64,000 nucleotides of DNA from Verrucomicrobiales bacterium (GCA_028293125.1 JAQGPJ010000071.1:180169-244168), one strand, 5' to 3'. Positions 54,205 to 63,874 are shown, numbered from the stretch's first letter. Numbers and translations are program-made. Notes: generated by a model from the sequence alone, not told the origin.

Positions 54205-54954
54205 TCAGCGGCTTTTGAGCATCCTGATCTTTTGCGAGTCGGCGGCAGGCCGTTTGGCAAACAGGCGTTCGTCCACGGGCACGTTCAGCTCCCATTTTGT
54301 TAGCCGGATGTCCCATGTCGGCATGCCGGCGATGTCCGTGAAGGTCAGTAGATATCGGCGCGGCAGCTTGTCTTTCACTCCGACCCACAAATCGCCCGTC
54401 ATGCCGGGCTGTTCGAAGTGCAGGCGCTCACAGCGGGTCCAGCCGACTGATTCCTTTCCCGTTACACGTGCGGAGGTCACATAGAGGAAAAGCTGCGCCG
54501 CGACGTCTTTGGAGAGCAGTTCGGCGATGGGCGGGCGAAAACCAAAGCGCTCGTCCACGCGATCAGCGAATTGGTCAATGGAGCCGGCCTTGAGCGGCTC
54601 CAGCGCATGGTGTTTGAGCTGCGGATGCATCAGGCAGAGCGTTTTTCCATCGAACGCAAGTTCCCGGGTTTCCGCCCCCGCCGGCTGAATCGTATAGAAC
54701 TGATTCGGTCGCTTGACGGTGATCTCGAGCGGGCCGTTCTCAATCTTGACACCCACGCCCAGCGCGGGATCCAAATGATGCCGGGCGGTCAGCCGAATGG
54801 TCTGCGCGCTGCCGACTTTATCGGCCACGGCCTTCGCAAGTTCCCGGGCGGCGGGTTCAATTTCGGCTTGCGCCGCCCCCGGGTTAAAGATTGCGGCAAC
54901 GAGCACGGGAAGGAGTCCTGAGACCATCCGGCGGGCAGTGGATGATTTTTTCAT
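54205..54954 (-). CDS. DUF2092 exported protein
   Basis: A 249-residue secreted or periplasmic protein with a signal peptide ending near GAAQAE (about residue 30). The single DUF2092 domain has strands that recall the LolA fold: RPNQFYTIQ, FDGKTLCLMHPQ, DLWVGVKDKLPRRYLLTF. It may bind lipid or hydrophobic material; this is family inference. It occurs in the sulfatase/DUF3604 cluster. Confidence 0.82.
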   Translation of the reverse strand: MKKSSTARRMVSGLLPVLVAAIFNPGAAQAEIEPAARELAKAVADKVGSAQTIRLTARHHLDPALGVGVKIENGPLEITVKRPNQFYTIQPAGAETRELAFDGKTLCLMHPQLKHHALEPLKAGSIDQFADRVDERFGFRPPIAELLSKDVAAQLFLYVTSARVTGKESVGWTRCERLHFEQPGMTGDLWVGVKDKLPRRYLLTFTDIAGMPTWDIRLTKWELNVPVDERLFAKRPAADSQKIRMLKSR

Positions 54955-54982
54955 GACAGGTGGTGAGTTGGGTTTGTGAATT

Positions 54983-56929
54983 TTACTTTGCGGGCGTGTA
55001 CCAGATCGGCGAAGTGTAGGCGCGCTCGGTGATGGTCATGCGCGTTCCGGGGAGCGGTTTCGTGCCGAAGCGTTTCGCGTCATACGCGGTCCAGCGCGGG
55101 GTGGGAATTTCGAGAACGCGAACATAGTAGAAGGCGCGGAGTTTGGCGTCGAAGTCAGAATCCTTCCAGACGGTGATGAGTTCCGGCGCGCCGATGGTGT
55201 TAGTCCACGTCGCGTTATCAAGGTCAACGGTGCTGCCGACGGATGGCAGCTTGCCTTTTTCGTCGGGTTTGCGGTCACCGCTCCACACCACGTCATAGAC
55301 TTTCTCTTGCAGGTCGCCCTTCGCGTCCATCCAGCCTTTGATGATCTGGATGCGGTCAATGTTAGCCCCGAGGGGGTCCTTCATGGCGGCAACAAGGAAG
55401 GACGGCGACTTGCCATCGGGTGCCGCGTGCAGATCGCCGCCCATGGGGACGCCTTTGGCATAACCGGTGACAGCGGGGCTGCGGGTGCCGGCATCGGCAT
55501 TCTCAAACTCCCAGCCGCCAAACATCCGGACCACGAGGCGTGAACCGGTGGTGGCGTAGGTTTCCTTGCGCTGCATGGCGTCCCAGATGGAGGCCCGCGT
55601 GTTTTCCTCGGCCCACACGGCGGCATAACCGGCGGAGCAGACTTCCCAGTCCATGATCTTCACGCCGCTCTTCTTCTCGTCCAGGAAAGTGGCCGTGATG
55701 CGGTGCGGCCCGGGTTCGCCGGGCGTGACTTTGCCGAAGAAGTTGTCCTCCTCGATGCTGGCGAGGCCGGTGTGCGCGTCGGTGCCGGCGACCATGCCGA
55801 ACTTGTAGGGATTCACGCCCAGCTTCGCTTCGAGCTTGAGGCCGTTTTTGAGCGCCGCGCGGGCATACTCGAATTCGAGCATCTCCTTTTTCTTCACCGC
55901 GCTGCCGTCGAGATTGCCTTTGTCCCACTTCTCGAAGTCGGCGAACTCGTCGTTCGGCGAGAGGAAGGCATGTGTCTCGCCGTCACCCTTCGTCTGCGTA
56001 GCCTCGTAGAGCCGCTCCCACTTCGCACGCGTCTCGGCATACTCGCGGTCGATCGCTTTTCCGAACGCCTCGACGATGGGAAACATGGTGCCGTTGCTCA
56101 GGTTGCCGTTGTGCGCGATGGCGAGGACGCTGCCGCCGGTTTTCTTTTCGTAGGCGTCCATCCATTTCCAGAGGTCGACGGGGTTGAGGCTGCCGAGCGG
56201 CGGCATGCAGGTGAACGGCTCGACCTGGCTGGCGCGGTCGCCGTTGTCGCGAAAGATGACGTTGCGATGGAGGTTGTTGCCCTTGTCGAGCGAGGTCCAT
56301 TCGTAGCCGATGAAAGAGGTGAAGCGACCCGGCTCGTTGAACGCCTCCGCGGCGGCGATCGTCTCCTGCCACGCGCCGCGATAGGCGCGCGTGCCAGGGG
56401 CATACACGAGCGCTTTCGGAAAGGCACCCTGCGAAAACATGGTGATGATTTCGATCGCCGCTTGGCCACCCTGGCCGCCCTTCACCATGTCATACCACTT
56501 GCGGCCCTGCGGGTCGGCGAGCAGCTCGGGCTTGCCCGCGAGGAGGTCGGTGAAAAAGCCCATGTTATCCGAGTGGTCAGCGACGACGAGGAAATCGAGC
56601 GGGCGGGAAAGCTTGGCGGGCTGGCCGCTGGAGGCCATCACCTGCTCGCCGCGCGCGAAGCGATAGGCATCGCGCGGCGTGAGCCGGCAGCCAAAGGCCC
56701 CGGCATCGAACGAAAAACCGGTGTGCAGGTGGGTGTCCCCGAAGAACGGACGCGTGGGGAACTTGCGATCCGCATACGGCGAATACGGCCGCTTTTTATG
56801 CATTGCGTCGGCGGCATCTTTAGTTAGTGATCCCGCGTCGCCGCCAGGCGCGGCGTCCTGGGCGATGAGTGCAGTGAACGGCAGCCCCAGAGTGATCAGT
56901 GCCGTGGCGAGATGTGAGGATATATTCAT
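54983..56929 (-). CDS. DUF3604 metal-dependent hydrolase-like protein
   Basis: A 648-residue exported protein. The signal peptide ends near TALIAQD (about residue 25). The DUF3604 domain shows PHP-type metal motifs: FFGDTHLHTGFSFDAG (H67 and H69) and VVADHSDN (D118 and H119), with further His in IAHNGN and GTDAHTG. It ends SPIWYTPAK. Catalytic activity of this family is not well defined. The ATG 56929 starts the signal peptide; the frame opens to 57040. Neighbouring genes are DUF2092 and HupE/UreJ, an association seen in other genomes. Confidence 0.85.
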   Translation of the reverse strand: MNISSHLATALITLGLPFTALIAQDAAPGGDAGSLTKDAADAMHKKRPYSPYADRKFPTRPFFGDTHLHTGFSFDAGAFGCRLTPRDAYRFARGEQVMASSGQPAKLSRPLDFLVVADHSDNMGFFTDLLAGKPELLADPQGRKWYDMVKGGQGGQAAIEIITMFSQGAFPKALVYAPGTRAYRGAWQETIAAAEAFNEPGRFTSFIGYEWTSLDKGNNLHRNVIFRDNGDRASQVEPFTCMPPLGSLNPVDLWKWMDAYEKKTGGSVLAIAHNGNLSNGTMFPIVEAFGKAIDREYAETRAKWERLYEATQTKGDGETHAFLSPNDEFADFEKWDKGNLDGSAVKKKEMLEFEYARAALKNGLKLEAKLGVNPYKFGMVAGTDAHTGLASIEEDNFFGKVTPGEPGPHRITATFLDEKKSGVKIMDWEVCSAGYAAVWAEENTRASIWDAMQRKETYATTGSRLVVRMFGGWEFENADAGTRSPAVTGYAKGVPMGGDLHAAPDGKSPSFLVAAMKDPLGANIDRIQIIKGWMDAKGDLQEKVYDVVWSGDRKPDEKGKLPSVGSTVDLDNATWTNTIGAPELITVWKDSDFDAKLRAFYYVRVLEIPTPRWTAYDAKRFGTKPLPGTRMTITERAYTSPIWYTPAK

Positions 56930-56961
56930 GATTAGGTTTGAATAATTTAAATCTGACTGAT

Positions 56962-58068
56962 TTATAAAGCGGTGACACGCTGAAGTACCCAGAACATGGC
57001 GAGACTGCCAATGGCATAAGGCGGGACAAGCGTGATCCATCGCGGCAGGGGTGCCGGACTCCTCCGCACGGGCGCAATGAGGACCATCACGACGGCCACG
57101 AACGCCAACTGCCCGGCTTCGACGCCGGCATTGAACAGGAACAGCGCCAGCGGGATGTCATTCTGCGGGAGGCCGACTTCACTGAGTGCGCCGGCGAAGC
57201 CGAAGCCGTGCAACAGTCCGAAAGTGAAGGCTGCGATCCACGGGGCCCGTTCCGTGAGGCCGGGCTGACCACGCCGGCTGCGGACGATTTCCGCCGCCAC
57301 GAAAACAATGCTCAGCGCGATGACGGCCTCGACGGGTGCCGATGGCATGTTCACATGGCCGAGCGTGGCCAGTGCCAGGGTGATGCTGTGCGCCACGGTG
57401 AAGGCCGTGATCGTTTTCACCAAGCGCCCTGCACCCTTCACGATCAAAATCAGCGCGAGCACGAAGAGCAAGTGGTCAATGCCCAACAAAATGTGTTCAA
57501 CACCGAGCGTAAAATAAGCGCTCGCCGCCGGACCCGATTCCTTGTCGCTAAAGACAAACGACGGAGAATCCGGCCGGAGCATCCTTGAAACGACGCGGCC
57601 ATCGAGGAGTTCGATGCGCAACAGCACATCCACCATTGTCGCCGGCAGGCCGTGAATGGCGACCTCCCAGCCATTGAGTCCGCGCGACGTGGTGCGGATC
57701 GTCCATCGTTTGATCTCCGCGCCGAAGAGCCGCTCGGTGCGCGGGAAGCCGATGATTTCCGCCCCCTTCGGCAGCACCGGGTGGATGGGCAGCATGCCGC
57801 GGGCGAGTTGTTCCGCCGTGGGCACGGGGCAGCCGCACGGCATCGTCTGTGGCGCATTCGGATCCATGGCGGGCGGTGCGGGCTGCTCATGAGGAATGTC
57901 TTCACCGGAGAGTGGCATCCCTCCGGGAGCCGGTACTTTCCAGAGCACGTCGAACTCCCCTTTGGCCCGTTCCTTCAATTCCAGAAAGGCCGGCCGCACC
58001 TCATGCGCCCGCGCCCATCCGACGGACAGGAACAGCAGAGCCAGCAGGGTGGTGAGCGCGCGATTCAT
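56962..58068 (-). CDS. HupE/UreJ-family membrane protein
   Basis: A 368-residue protein with a signal peptide (ends near WARAHE). A large extracytoplasmic domain (about 23-185) includes a CGCP pair of Cys near 88-91. Six or seven membrane spans follow, with the HupE/UreJ-type His/Gly motif GVEHILLGIDHLLFVLAL and GLLHGFGFAGAL. Relatives are metal (nickel/cobalt) or unknown transporters. Its start overlaps the PPIase stop by four bases. Confidence 0.85.
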   Translation of the reverse strand: MNRALTTLLALLFLSVGWARAHEVRPAFLELKERAKGEFDVLWKVPAPGGMPLSGEDIPHEQPAPPAMDPNAPQTMPCGCPVPTAEQLARGMLPIHPVLPKGAEIIGFPRTERLFGAEIKRWTIRTTSRGLNGWEVAIHGLPATMVDVLLRIELLDGRVVSRMLRPDSPSFVFSDKESGPAASAYFTLGVEHILLGIDHLLFVLALILIVKGAGRLVKTITAFTVAHSITLALATLGHVNMPSAPVEAVIALSIVFVAAEIVRSRRGQPGLTERAPWIAAFTFGLLHGFGFAGALSEVGLPQNDIPLALFLFNAGVEAGQLAFVAVVMVLIAPVRRSPAPLPRWITLVPPYAIGSLAMFWVLQRVTAL

Positions 58069-58952
58069 GGGCGGGAATTTGTGGCGGCATCAGGCACCAC
58101 ACCGGCTTTGAGCGCCACGTCATCGATGATGATTTGGTAATTCTGCTTCAGTCGCGTGACGACCTCATCGTTGGCCGCGCGCCGGCGCTCGTCCTGAAAA
58201 TCGCGCAGCACCACCTCACGCACCGCGGCCAGCTCCGCCGGGCGCGGTTCGACCCGGGCGGTCACCCGAACCAAATGGACTCCGTAGCTCGACACCACCG
58301 GACCGCTCCAGGTGTTTGCCGCGGCTTTCATCACCTCCACGGCAAACGCCGCGCCGAAGACGCTCACGACATCGGGTTCAGTCTGCATGGAAAACTCGAA
58401 TCCAGGCAGAAAGGGATCGCCGAACGACTCCTCCGGCGCGCCGGGCTGTGCCAGTGCTGCGAGCGCCTCCCGGGCCACAGCGTCCAGTGTCGCGCCGCGT
58501 TTCTCGCGGCTGAAATAGACATGGCGAAAACTCACCTGCGCCGGCTGCGCATAACGGGCCTCATGGTCAGCGAAATATTTCGCCAGCGTCGCCTCATCCG
58601 GCGCGACGGCGGTGGAAATATCCTGAGTGAGGAACTCCATCTTTTGCGCCATGCGGCGGCGCACGATGGTGTCCTCGCGATCCAGCCTCATGGCCAGAGC
58701 CTCGCGGCAGAGCACCTCCTCGCGGATGTGCGCCTCTACCAGCCCGAGCATATCGTCAGCATTCGGCGTGCGGTGAAACTGCCGCGTCCAGCCCTCGCGC
58801 AGCCGCGAGATCACCGCCGCATTCACTTCAATACGCTGAGCGTCCTTATTTTCCCCGCCTAGCTCCCCACGCTGCCGCCAGGCATGAACGGCGAAAATCA
58901 CCGCGCCGAGCAGCAGGAAGTGAAGGAGCGGCTCGCGCAGCGGGTTCTTCAT
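58065..58952 (-). CDS. membrane-anchored parvulin-type peptidyl-prolyl isomerase
   Basis: A 295-residue protein with an N-terminal anchor (about 9-23, LHFLLLGAVIFAVHA). A helical SurA-like region (about 35-125) and a parvulin-like domain (about 125-235: QVSFRHVYFSREKR, FEFSMQTEPDVVSVFG, WSGPVVSSYGVHLVRV) follow. The domain is diverged. It may aid folding of the exported sulfatase or DUF3604 proteins encoded beside it. A GTG at 58982 offers a longer form; ATG 58952 is preferred for its anchor sequence. Confidence 0.82.
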   Translation of the reverse strand: MKNPLREPLLHFLLLGAVIFAVHAWRQRGELGGENKDAQRIEVNAAVISRLREGWTRQFHRTPNADDMLGLVEAHIREEVLCREALAMRLDREDTIVRRRMAQKMEFLTQDISTAVAPDEATLAKYFADHEARYAQPAQVSFRHVYFSREKRGATLDAVAREALAALAQPGAPEESFGDPFLPGFEFSMQTEPDVVSVFGAAFAVEVMKAAANTWSGPVVSSYGVHLVRVTARVEPRPAELAAVREVVLRDFQDERRRAANDEVVTRLKQNYQIIIDDVALKAGVVPDAATNSRP

Positions 58953-58995
58953 CAGTTCACTTTGTTTTGGAGCCAGTAACACACATGGTCCGGCC

Positions 58996-61344
58996 CTACT
59001 TCTGTTCCACCGTCACCTTGATGATCTTTCCGGTGAACCCGCTGGCCGGCCCCGGCTTGTAGTCGGGTGACACGTTGGTCTCTCCGTCCATGCCTACGTC
59101 CGCGCCTTCATCGGCGGAGAAGACGAAGGCCTGCGTTTTAGGGATGTGGCCTTCGGCGACTTTCTTGCCGTCCACGCTGAGGATGGATTTGCCGCCGGTG
59201 CCGGGTTTTTTCGCATCGGGGATAAACTCGTAGGAGATAGTGTGCTTGCCGGGGGCGAGCGGGGCATCGGCACCAATATTGGTGCGCTCAAGGGCAAGGA
59301 AGTTGTATTCGTGGTGGGGCTTGCCTTCCTTCATGTAGAGCGTCCAGCCGCCGAAGTAGCCGGCCTGCGCGAGGATGACGCCGCTGGTCTTGTCGTCGGG
59401 CACTTCGACCTCGGCGGTGACGGTGTGGGCCACGCTCTTGATGTTGATAAAGGCGTTCTCGGTCATGCCGGTCATGCCGGGATAGACCGTGAGCGTTTTG
59501 CGCCCGCCCATGATGTCAGGCCGGCCGGCAAGGGCGGGGTTGAAGCGCTCCACACGGCGGTCATCGATGGGGAAGACGTGGTTGCGCACGGCTTCCTTGT
59601 CGAAGACGGCCTGCAGTTCCTTGAGCTTCGCGGGGTTCTTCGCGGCGAGGTCGTTCGCCTGGCTGAAGTCTTCGTCCACGTGGTAAAGCTCCCAGACGTC
59701 GTCCTTGAGCGGCGGGAGCGGCACCATGAGCCACGGGATGGAGTGCCGGGTGCAGGCGACCCAGCCATTGTGATAGATCGCGCGGTTGCCGAACATCTCG
59801 AAATACTGCGTCGTGCGCTGGCCGGCAGCCTTCGCGTTCTCCGCAGCATAGAGCATCGAGACGCCGTCCATCGGACGCTGCCTGATGCCGTTCACGGTCT
59901 TCGGCTGCGGAATCTTCGCGGCCTCCAGCGCAGTCGGCGCGACATCCACGACGTGATGAAACTGACTGCGGATTTCGCCCTTCGTCTTGATGCCCTTGGG
60001 CCAGTGCATAACCATCCCGTTGCGCGTGCCACCGAAGTGTGAGGCCACCTGCTTCGCCCACTGGAACGGCGAATTCGTCGCCCACGCCCAGCCGATGGCA
60101 AAGTGCGGATAGGTCGTGGGGTCGCCCCAGGCCTCCAAGTGCTCCGTCATCTGCTCCGTTTTGCCAATGACGCCGTTGAGGGCCATCATTTCGTTGTAGG
60201 TGCCCTCGGGGCCGCCCTCGGCGCTTGATCCGTTGTCACCCACGATGTAAAAGAGCAGCGTGTTATCCAGCGCACCGATCGCTTCGAGTTGCGCGATGAG
60301 GCGTCCGATTTCGTGATCCGTGTGCTCGGCGAAACCGGCGAACGTCTCCATCTGCCGCTCGAAAAGCTGCTTCTGCGGCGCGCTCATGCCGTCCCAGGCC
60401 GGGATTTCCTTCGGGCGCGGCGTCAGCTTCGTGTTCGCGGGAATGATGCCCATCTTCTTCTGCCGCTCGAAGGTCTGCTCCCGCAGCTTATCCCAGCCGC
60501 CGCTGAACTGGCCTTTGTATTTCGCGATCCACTCCTTCGGCGCGTGATGCGGCGCGTGCGTGGCGCCGGTGGCGAAATACAGGTAAAACGGCTTGTCCGG
60601 CGTGAGCGACTTTTGCGCGCTCACCCAGTTGATCGCCTGATCCGTCATATCCGTGGTGAAGTGATAATCCGGCGACTGCTTGTGCTCCACGCGCACCACG
60701 CCGTCGTAGATCGCGGGTGCCCACTGGTTCGTCTCGCCACCGATGAAGCCGTAAAACTTGTCGAAGCCTGAGCCGGTCGGCCAGCGATCGTAAGGCCCCG
60801 ACACTGACACCTCCCACGGGGGCGTCTCGTGATATTTGCCGAAGGCGGCGGTGCTGAAGCCGTTGGAGCGAAGAATTTGCGCCAGCGTGGTGATCTCCTG
60901 CGGACGGTTGCCGGTGTTGCCGGGAAAGGCTGTCGCCAACTCCATGATCGCGCCCGCGTTGTTCGCATGATGGTTGTGGCCGGTGAGCAGTGACACGCGC
61001 GTCGGGCTGCAAAGCGCGGTGGTATGAAAGCGATTAAACCGCAACCCGTTCGCCGCCATCTTATCGAGCGCCGGCATCCGGATCGGCCCTCCAAACGCGC
61101 TCCCCGCGCCGAAGCCGATGTCGTCGATGAGCACGACCACCACGTTCGGCGCACCCTGCGGAGCCGCTACTTCGAAGCGCGCCGGCGCCTTCGCATCACG
61201 CGCGTCGAGCGTGGTGATGGAGTCCGACTTCGGCTCCGGGATGGGAAGCGCGCTGCGGTCGATTTTGTCCTGCGCGGCCGCTGATGCGACAAATATCGCC
61301 CCGAGCGCGAGGCCCCGACGGATGAGATGGAATTTTAATTTCAT
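58996..61344 (-). CDS. arylsulfatase
   Basis: A 782-residue secreted sulfatase. The signal peptide ends near ASAAAQD. The metal-binding DD is in VLIDDIGFG (D74-D75). The formylglycine motif CSPTR has C112, followed by LLTG, so it needs an anaerobic or FGE-type maturase encoded elsewhere. GKYHETPP, GATHAPHH and GDNGSSAEGG also match the family. The C-terminal 200 residues form an additional beta domain. ATG 61344 is chosen as the signal peptide start; the frame is open to 61530. It is the first gene of the cluster; the natural substrate is unknown. Confidence 0.92.
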   Translation of the reverse strand: MKLKFHLIRRGLALGAIFVASAAAQDKIDRSALPIPEPKSDSITTLDARDAKAPARFEVAAPQGAPNVVVVLIDDIGFGAGSAFGGPIRMPALDKMAANGLRFNRFHTTALCSPTRVSLLTGHNHHANNAGAIMELATAFPGNTGNRPQEITTLAQILRSNGFSTAAFGKYHETPPWEVSVSGPYDRWPTGSGFDKFYGFIGGETNQWAPAIYDGVVRVEHKQSPDYHFTTDMTDQAINWVSAQKSLTPDKPFYLYFATGATHAPHHAPKEWIAKYKGQFSGGWDKLREQTFERQKKMGIIPANTKLTPRPKEIPAWDGMSAPQKQLFERQMETFAGFAEHTDHEIGRLIAQLEAIGALDNTLLFYIVGDNGSSAEGGPEGTYNEMMALNGVIGKTEQMTEHLEAWGDPTTYPHFAIGWAWATNSPFQWAKQVASHFGGTRNGMVMHWPKGIKTKGEIRSQFHHVVDVAPTALEAAKIPQPKTVNGIRQRPMDGVSMLYAAENAKAAGQRTTQYFEMFGNRAIYHNGWVACTRHSIPWLMVPLPPLKDDVWELYHVDEDFSQANDLAAKNPAKLKELQAVFDKEAVRNHVFPIDDRRVERFNPALAGRPDIMGGRKTLTVYPGMTGMTENAFINIKSVAHTVTAEVEVPDDKTSGVILAQAGYFGGWTLYMKEGKPHHEYNFLALERTNIGADAPLAPGKHTISYEFIPDAKKPGTGGKSILSVDGKKVAEGHIPKTQAFVFSADEGADVGMDGETNVSPDYKPGPASGFTGKIIKVTVEQK

Positions 61345-61641
61345 AGTGGTGGGTGTGTGAAGCCGGGAGGCGGGAGAAGTGGATTCGCCCACTTCGCCGG
61401 CGTATACCAAATGGGAGAGATTGTCAGTTCGCGAAGCATGGAAGTCCGTCCCGTTAGGTGCTGCGCCATTATTGCGATTCCGCGCCCGTTTCCTGCCTGC
61501 GCCTGGCGATGGGCAGCCGGTACTCCGCACGCTGTAGCGGTGGGCCGAGGAAGACGCTGAGCGGAAACAGCCAGGGGACGTAGGAAACCGGAACGGTCAT
61601 TGCGGTGCGTGAGCGGGCTTTGCGCCTGAGAGTTGGTGTCT
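61345..61641. other. gap upstream of the arylsulfatase
   Basis: About 300 bases. It must contain the promoter of the sulfatase cluster, but none is clear. A short remnant of a DUF3604 gene end lies at 61392-61433. The rest has only unsupported frames on both strands. Confidence 0.4.
61392..61433 (-). pseudogene. remnant of a DUF3604 gene 3' end
   Basis: On the minus strand 27 bases encode SPIWYTPAK, exactly the last nine residues of the DUF3604 protein at 54983, with differences only at third positions. The preceding bases encode RELT in another frame, consistent with a one-base shift from the usual ERAYT. No stop follows the Lys. It looks like the end of a lost second copy. Confidence 0.55.
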
Positions 61642-62064
61642 TCACGGATTCAGGGTTGATGGCGGGGGAGAGCTGCTCCCTGCGGGTTGTCGCGTCTGCG
61701 TGGCCCATGCGATGGCATCAAGGAGGGCCTGGGAATCCACGGGCTTGCGAAAAAAGGCGGCGGCGCTGGCCTCGCGTGCGGCGAGACGCATTTCCTCAGT
61801 GTCATTGGCCGTGAGGAGAATCATGGCAAACTCCCAGCGGCCGCTGGCGCGGAGATGCTGCTGGAGTTCCAGCCCGCTCATGCGGGGCATCGTCATGTCG
61901 GCCACGATGCAGTCACCCGGGACAGGCAAGGGAGATGCGAGGAATTCCTCCGCACTGGCGAAGGCATGCCACCGCAACTCCGCGGAAGTGAACACGCGCC
62001 CGAGCGACCGGCGGACGCTGGCGTCGTCGTCGATGATAAAAACGGTGTGCTGGGTTGCGGGCAT
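61642..62064 (-). CDS. receiver-domain response regulator, no output domain
   Basis: A 140-residue protein comprising a single receiver domain: acidic DDD at 12-14, phospho-acceptor D56 in IVADMTMPRMSG, Thr85 in LLTAND, and Lys107 in FFRKPV. A Ser/Pro-rich tail replaces any output domain. It lies in tandem with a FixJ-like regulator and a kinase, and could act in a phosphorelay with them. Confidence 0.85.
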   Translation of the reverse strand: MPATQHTVFIIDDDASVRRSLGRVFTSAELRWHAFASAEEFLASPLPVPGDCIVADMTMPRMSGLELQQHLRASGRWEFAMILLTANDTEEMRLAAREASAAAFFRKPVDSQALLDAIAWATQTRQPAGSSSPPPSTLNP

Positions 62065-62124
62065 CGCTCCACCGAACGGGGGAACCGGCGCTGCTGCAAT
62101 TCTACCTTGGTTGAACTGCGGAAG

Positions 62125-62760
62125 CTAGTCCGGCAGACGTGCGGCGGAGAATCCGGCGGCGGTGCACAGGCGCACAAGTTCCGCGACGTTATGGGTCTCC
62201 ATTTTTTCAAAGACGCGCGAGCGGTGGACCTTGACGGTCTGCTCCATGATGCCCAGACAGGCAGCGATCTGTTTGTTTGGGGCACCGGTGATCATGAAGG
62301 ACATGATCTCGCGCTCGCGTTCGCTGAGAACGGCGATGTGATCGCGGATGCCCTGTACCCGGGTGGAGGCCGCAAGTTGGTAGCGGTGCCTTGCCAGTCC
62401 CTGCCGGATGGCGCGGAGGAGTTCCTCATCATTCACCGGCTTGGTGAGGAAGGTGAGGGCGCCCTGCTGCATGGCCTTGACGGTGGAGGGGATGTCTCCG
62501 TTGGCGCTGAGGAAGACGATGGGAAGCTGGGTGCCATGACGAGCCATGCGGCGCTGCAGTTCCAGACCGTCGATCCCGGGCATGATGAGGTCCAGCACAG
62601 CGCAGGCTGGGTGGTCCGGGGCGGTGAATGTGGCGAGGAACTCCTCCGCGGAGGCAAACGCCTGCACCGCCAAATCCGCCGAACGCATCAGCCGGGAAAA
62701 GCTGCGGCGGACGGACGGGTCGTCGTCCACGATGTAGACAGTGTCCGGGGATTGGCTCAT
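62125..62760 (-). CDS. FixJ/NarL-type response regulator
   Basis: A 211-residue regulator. The receiver domain (about 5-122) has DDD at 12-14, D57 in VLDLIMPGIDG, and Lys107 in FLTKPV. The LuxR-type helix-turn-helix (about 140-200) begins LSEREREIMSFMITG. The wording is close to FixJ/StyR regulators. The kinase gene lies 50 bases upstream in the same direction, its probable partner. Confidence 0.92.
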   Translation of the reverse strand: MSQSPDTVYIVDDDPSVRRSFSRLMRSADLAVQAFASAEEFLATFTAPDHPACAVLDLIMPGIDGLELQRRMARHGTQLPIVFLSANGDIPSTVKAMQQGALTFLTKPVNDEELLRAIRQGLARHRYQLAASTRVQGIRDHIAVLSEREREIMSFMITGAPNKQIAACLGIMEQTVKVHRSRVFEKMETHNVAELVRLCTAAGFSAARLPD

Positions 62761-62810
62761 GCAGGGAGGATGCTGGTTGGTGAGAATGCGGTATCGTGTG
62801 ATCCTCGCAA

Positions 62811-63874
62811 TCAGGCATTCGCTGCGCCGCCGGTGACAGGCAGCAGGATGCGGAATTCGGCTCCGCCTCCTTTGAGGTTATCCGCCAGCAGTTGGCCGCC
62901 GAAGCGGTCGATGATGGTGCGGCAGATCGCGAGGCCGAGACCGAGGCCCGCGGCCTTGTTGGAGACGAAGGGTTGAAAGAGGCGATCCCGGATTTCCGGA
63001 GAAATCCCCGGGCCGGAATCCCGCACGCGGATGCAGAGTCTCCCGTCGCTCAGCGCCGTGGTGATCTGCACCGTTCGCAACCCTGGCATGTCTTTCACGG
63101 CGTCGAGACTGTTGAGCACGAGATTAAGCAGCACCTGGGTCAACTCCACCTTGCCGGCGAGCACCGACGGCAGGTCCGGTCCGCGAGTGAACACCAGTTC
63201 GGCGTGGCGGCCGACGCTCTCACTGTGCAGCAACTGCATCACCTGGCCGGCGATTTCATTGATATCGACTGGCTGCGGCTCTTCGCGGACATCCTTTTTG
63301 AACATAGCCCGCATGCCGTGGATGATCCCGCCGCCGCGCTTGGCATCGTCGGCGATGTCTTCAAGGATCGCCTGCATTTCCGCAGGGTCCGGCGCGCTCT
63401 TGCGCAGAAAACGCAGGCCGGCCTGGGCATTGTTGAGCATGGCGGTGAGGGGCTGATTGAGTTCATGGGCGATGGAACCGGAGAGTTCACTCAGCATGGC
63501 CACACGGGTGAGATGGGCCAGTTCCCCGCGGGTGCTCTGGAGTTCGCGCTCGTGAAGGAGCCGCTCCTGCTGATGCCGCAGGCGGCTGCGCATCCCCAGC
63601 CAAACCCCGCTGGAGAGCAGCCCGCCGGCCACTGTCACCACGAGCAGCAGGAACCACGTCGTCTGCCAATAGTACGGCTGCACGGCGAATGCCAGCGAAG
63701 CTCCGATTTCGTTCCATATGCCGTCATTGTTGGAAGCCCGGACACGGAAAAGATAATGCCCCGGCGCGAGGTCGTGGTAATAGGCCATGCGCTGGTTCCC
63801 TGCATCAATCCAGGCGTTGTCATTTCCATCGAGGCGGACCTCATAGCGGTTCTTTGCCGGCGCGGTGAGACTAA
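62811..63874 (-). pseudogene. hybrid-type sensor histidine kinase, 5' end interrupted by IS
   Basis: The surviving frame encodes the end of a Y_Y_Y (beta-propeller-associated) periplasmic domain (YEVRLDGND, then LAPGHYLFRVRASNNDGIW), one membrane span (WFLLLVVTVAGGLLSSGVWLG) and a complete kinase core. The H box is SGSIAHELNQPL, the N box LVLNSLDA, G1 DSGPGIS and G2 GLGLGLAI. A typical full-length protein would have propeller repeats and a signal peptide upstream; here the frame stops at the left end of an IS5-like element, so most of the sensor part is missing from this copy or lies beyond the IS. Confidence 0.78.
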
